From NCBI GenBank assembly GCA_009782515.1, contig WRIY01000010.1, positions 1 to 64,000 of the forward strand: a stretch of DNA of 64,000 nucleotides. The letters run 5' to 3'. Origin of the DNA: Eubacteriaceae bacterium. GTDB taxonomy: Bacteria; Bacillota; Clostridia; Eubacteriales; Anaerofustaceae. The position numbers were made by a program, and so were the translations under genes. Positions within the stretch are counted from its first letter, which is position 1, and each line of letters begins with the position of its first letter. Under the pieces are notes generated by a model, which saw only the letters and a list, made by a program, of their open reading frames with translations, searched no databases and was not told the origin of the DNA. Positions 62,667 through 64,000 of the stretch are shown here, in pieces.

Positions 62667-64000
62667 ATGGCTAGTTTAAACTACAAGCACCCTGTAAATA
62701 ACCTTTGGGCGAAATCAGAACCTTTCATATCTTTGCCTGACCACATGCTGCAGTCATATAAAGCTGCAGAAAGAATTTATCAGGATTGGATACCCGGAAG
62801 CATTCAAGATGTGCTAGAGAATGGCTTAAGCGAAATTGCAGAGAAATTGGTCTATTTTTTAGCTATGGCACACGATCTAGGCAAGGCGACTCCATTTTTC
62901 CAATTTAATCCACAGCCAAATATCAGTAATGATTTGCTTGAGGCAGTAAAAGACGCTGGATTTTCTTGCCCCAATATCACAGGGCGTGACTGGCATGCAA
63001 TTCACCATTCAGTTGCATCTCAATTGATCCTAGAAGAGAAAGGCATTCATAGATCAGTTGCTATAGTGCTTGGGGGCCACCACGGCAAATTCCCTTCAAC
63101 TTCAGATTTAGCGCTGAGCAAGGGTATAAGGCAGTTAGTAGGTTTAGACGCGCCAGAATGGGTAGAGGCGCATGAAAAACTTTACTTTGATGCGTTATCT
63201 TTAACAGGGCTTAGCGAATCTGAGCTTAAGAATGCAAGGCTTGCTCCAGAACAGCAAATGCTTTTCACCGGAATAGTGATAATGTCAGACTGGATTGCTT
63301 CTGGCGGCGACCTGTCCGTGCTTGATGAACTGCAGAAATGGGATATCGGCGATATGGACTTCGATAGAGTTCCATTTGATTTTAGTCTCAGATTTGGCTT
63401 TACTGAAACTGAAGTTCAAAGTGCAGTCATAGAGGCTGCTCTTTACACACAAAAACCTGGAATAATGATCATCGAGGCTCCAATGGGATCAGGCAAAACA
63501 GAGGCAGCGCTTGCAGCTGCCGAAATACTGTCAAGCCGCCAAAACATTGGGGGAGTGCTCTTTGCCCTGCCCACCCAAGCAACAGCTGACGGCATTTTCA
63601 GGCGATTTACGCAATGGATCGAAAAAGTCGCAGGGGAAAAGCCCAGATCTCTCTTTCTAGCGCATGGAAAGTCTGCATTCAATGAACAGTACAAGGAGCT
63701 GCGCTATCAAAGCATGGGCATACATGAGGGTGAATATGATGGAAGCTTATATGTGAGCGACTGGTTTTCAGGCAGAAAAAAAGGCCTGCTCTCAGACTTT
63801 GCTGTAGGGACTGTCGACCAGCTTCTTATGATAGCTCTAAAGCAAAAGCATGTTGCCCTGCGCCATCTAGGGCTATCTGGCAAAGTGGCGATCGTTGATG
63901 AAGTCCATGCTTATGATGCATACATGGACGAATATTTATTTACAGCATTAAGGTGGCTTGGAGCTTATGCTTCCCCAGTTATCATACTTTCGGCAACATT
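62667..64000 (+). CDS. cas3: CRISPR-associated helicase/nuclease Cas3, 3' end outside the window
   Basis: 444 codons to the edge. N-terminal HD nuclease: LPDHMLQSYKAAERIYQDW, LAMAHDLGKATPFF (HD motif), WHAIHHSVASQLI and GGHHGKFPS. Helicase: EAPMGSGKTEAALAAAE (Walker A), ALPTQATADGIFRRF (motif Ia) and IVDEVHAYDAYM (DExH). This is type I-E/I-C architecture with HD first. It degrades DNA recruited by Cascade. ATG 62667 begins MASLNYKHP; a seven-codon frame from 62656 overlaps it. The other cas genes should follow to the right. Confidence 0.92.
   Translation, partial: MASLNYKHPVNNLWAKSEPFISLPDHMLQSYKAAERIYQDWIPGSIQDVLENGLSEIAEKLVYFLAMAHDLGKATPFFQFNPQPNISNDLLEAVKDAGFSCPNITGRDWHAIHHSVASQLILEEKGIHRSVAIVLGGHHGKFPSTSDLALSKGIRQLVGLDAPEWVEAHEKLYFDALSLTGLSESELKNARLAPEQQMLFTGIVIMSDWIASGGDLSVLDELQKWDIGDMDFDRVPFDFSLRFGFTETEVQSAVIEAALYTQKPGIMIIEAPMGSGKTEAALAAAEILSSRQNIGGVLFALPTQATADGIFRRFTQWIEKVAGEKPRSLFLAHGKSAFNEQYKELRYQSMGIHEGEYDGSLYVSDWFSGRKKGLLSDFAVGTVDQLLMIALKQKHVALRHLGLSGKVAIVDEVHAYDAYMDEYLFTALRWLGAYASPVIILSAT

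Overview
The window looks like chromosome of an anaerobic, spore-forming member of the Clostridia (Firmicutes). Support comes from a sporulation sigma-E gene at the left edge, an alpha/beta-type small acid-soluble spore protein, rubrerythrin, FeoAB, a T-box ahead of metG, strong GGAGG ribosome sites and a tungsten aldehyde:ferredoxin oxidoreductase cluster. Genus cannot be fixed from this sequence alone. No rRNA or tRNA gene was seen.

Layout. 1-6165: the 3' part of sigE, then five class B-like sortase paralogues in a row. Four share a cytoplasmic N-terminal signature (RVYRxKxAPFxNPF), and the second has Tyr in place of the catalytic His. 6174-7723: an FtsX-like permease and an FtsE-like partner that has lost every ATPase motif. 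7937-9716: a DUF1540/Ser-Gly-rich protein and the infC-rpmI-rplT operon, whose infC seems to start at AUA behind an attenuator leader. 9753-11486: a decayed IS200/IS605 element. 11488-22539: accessory and housekeeping genes (CASTOR/POLLUX-like channel, esterase, PAP2 phosphatase, methyltransferase, ModE-like regulator, rubrerythrin, metallophosphoesterase, SASP, DtxR-type regulator). 23076-25986: feoA-feoB-FeoB-associated protein-queT behind a perfect 18-nt palindrome. 26113-29748: yicC, gmk, a secreted protein and an RluA-type synthase. 29924-31415: degenerate duplicated Rpn-nuclease genes separated by a solo copy of the IS-related repeat.

32402-40283 is one six-gene unit: AOR, a four-cluster ferredoxin, a small conserved protein, an HdrC-GltD fusion, a polyferredoxin and an HdrA-MvhD fusion. 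Together they look like a soluble complex that exchanges electrons among aldehyde/acid, ferredoxin and NAD(P)H, probably with flavin-based bifurcation. gap and pgk follow, then a MoeB/ThiF-type enzyme and a CobD-like enzyme.

46193-51157 (minus strand) is a BtuCD-type importer operon with a ModA/WtpA-like protein and a methyltransferase. It sits behind a leader that looks like a molybdenum/tungsten-cofactor riboswitch with its own terminator. This suggests molybdate or tungstate uptake feeding the AOR. The ModE-like regulator and the MoeB-like enzyme fit the same theme.

51445-61987: SnoaL-like protein, two lipoproteins, two SPFH proteins, a VanY-like protein lacking its catalytic residues, an aminotransferase and metG. 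The right edge has a single-spacer type I-E CRISPR array and the 5' part of cas3.

The most unusual points are the sortase cluster, three envelope-linked proteins with lost active sites, the AOR-Hdr-GltD cluster and the riboswitch-controlled importer.
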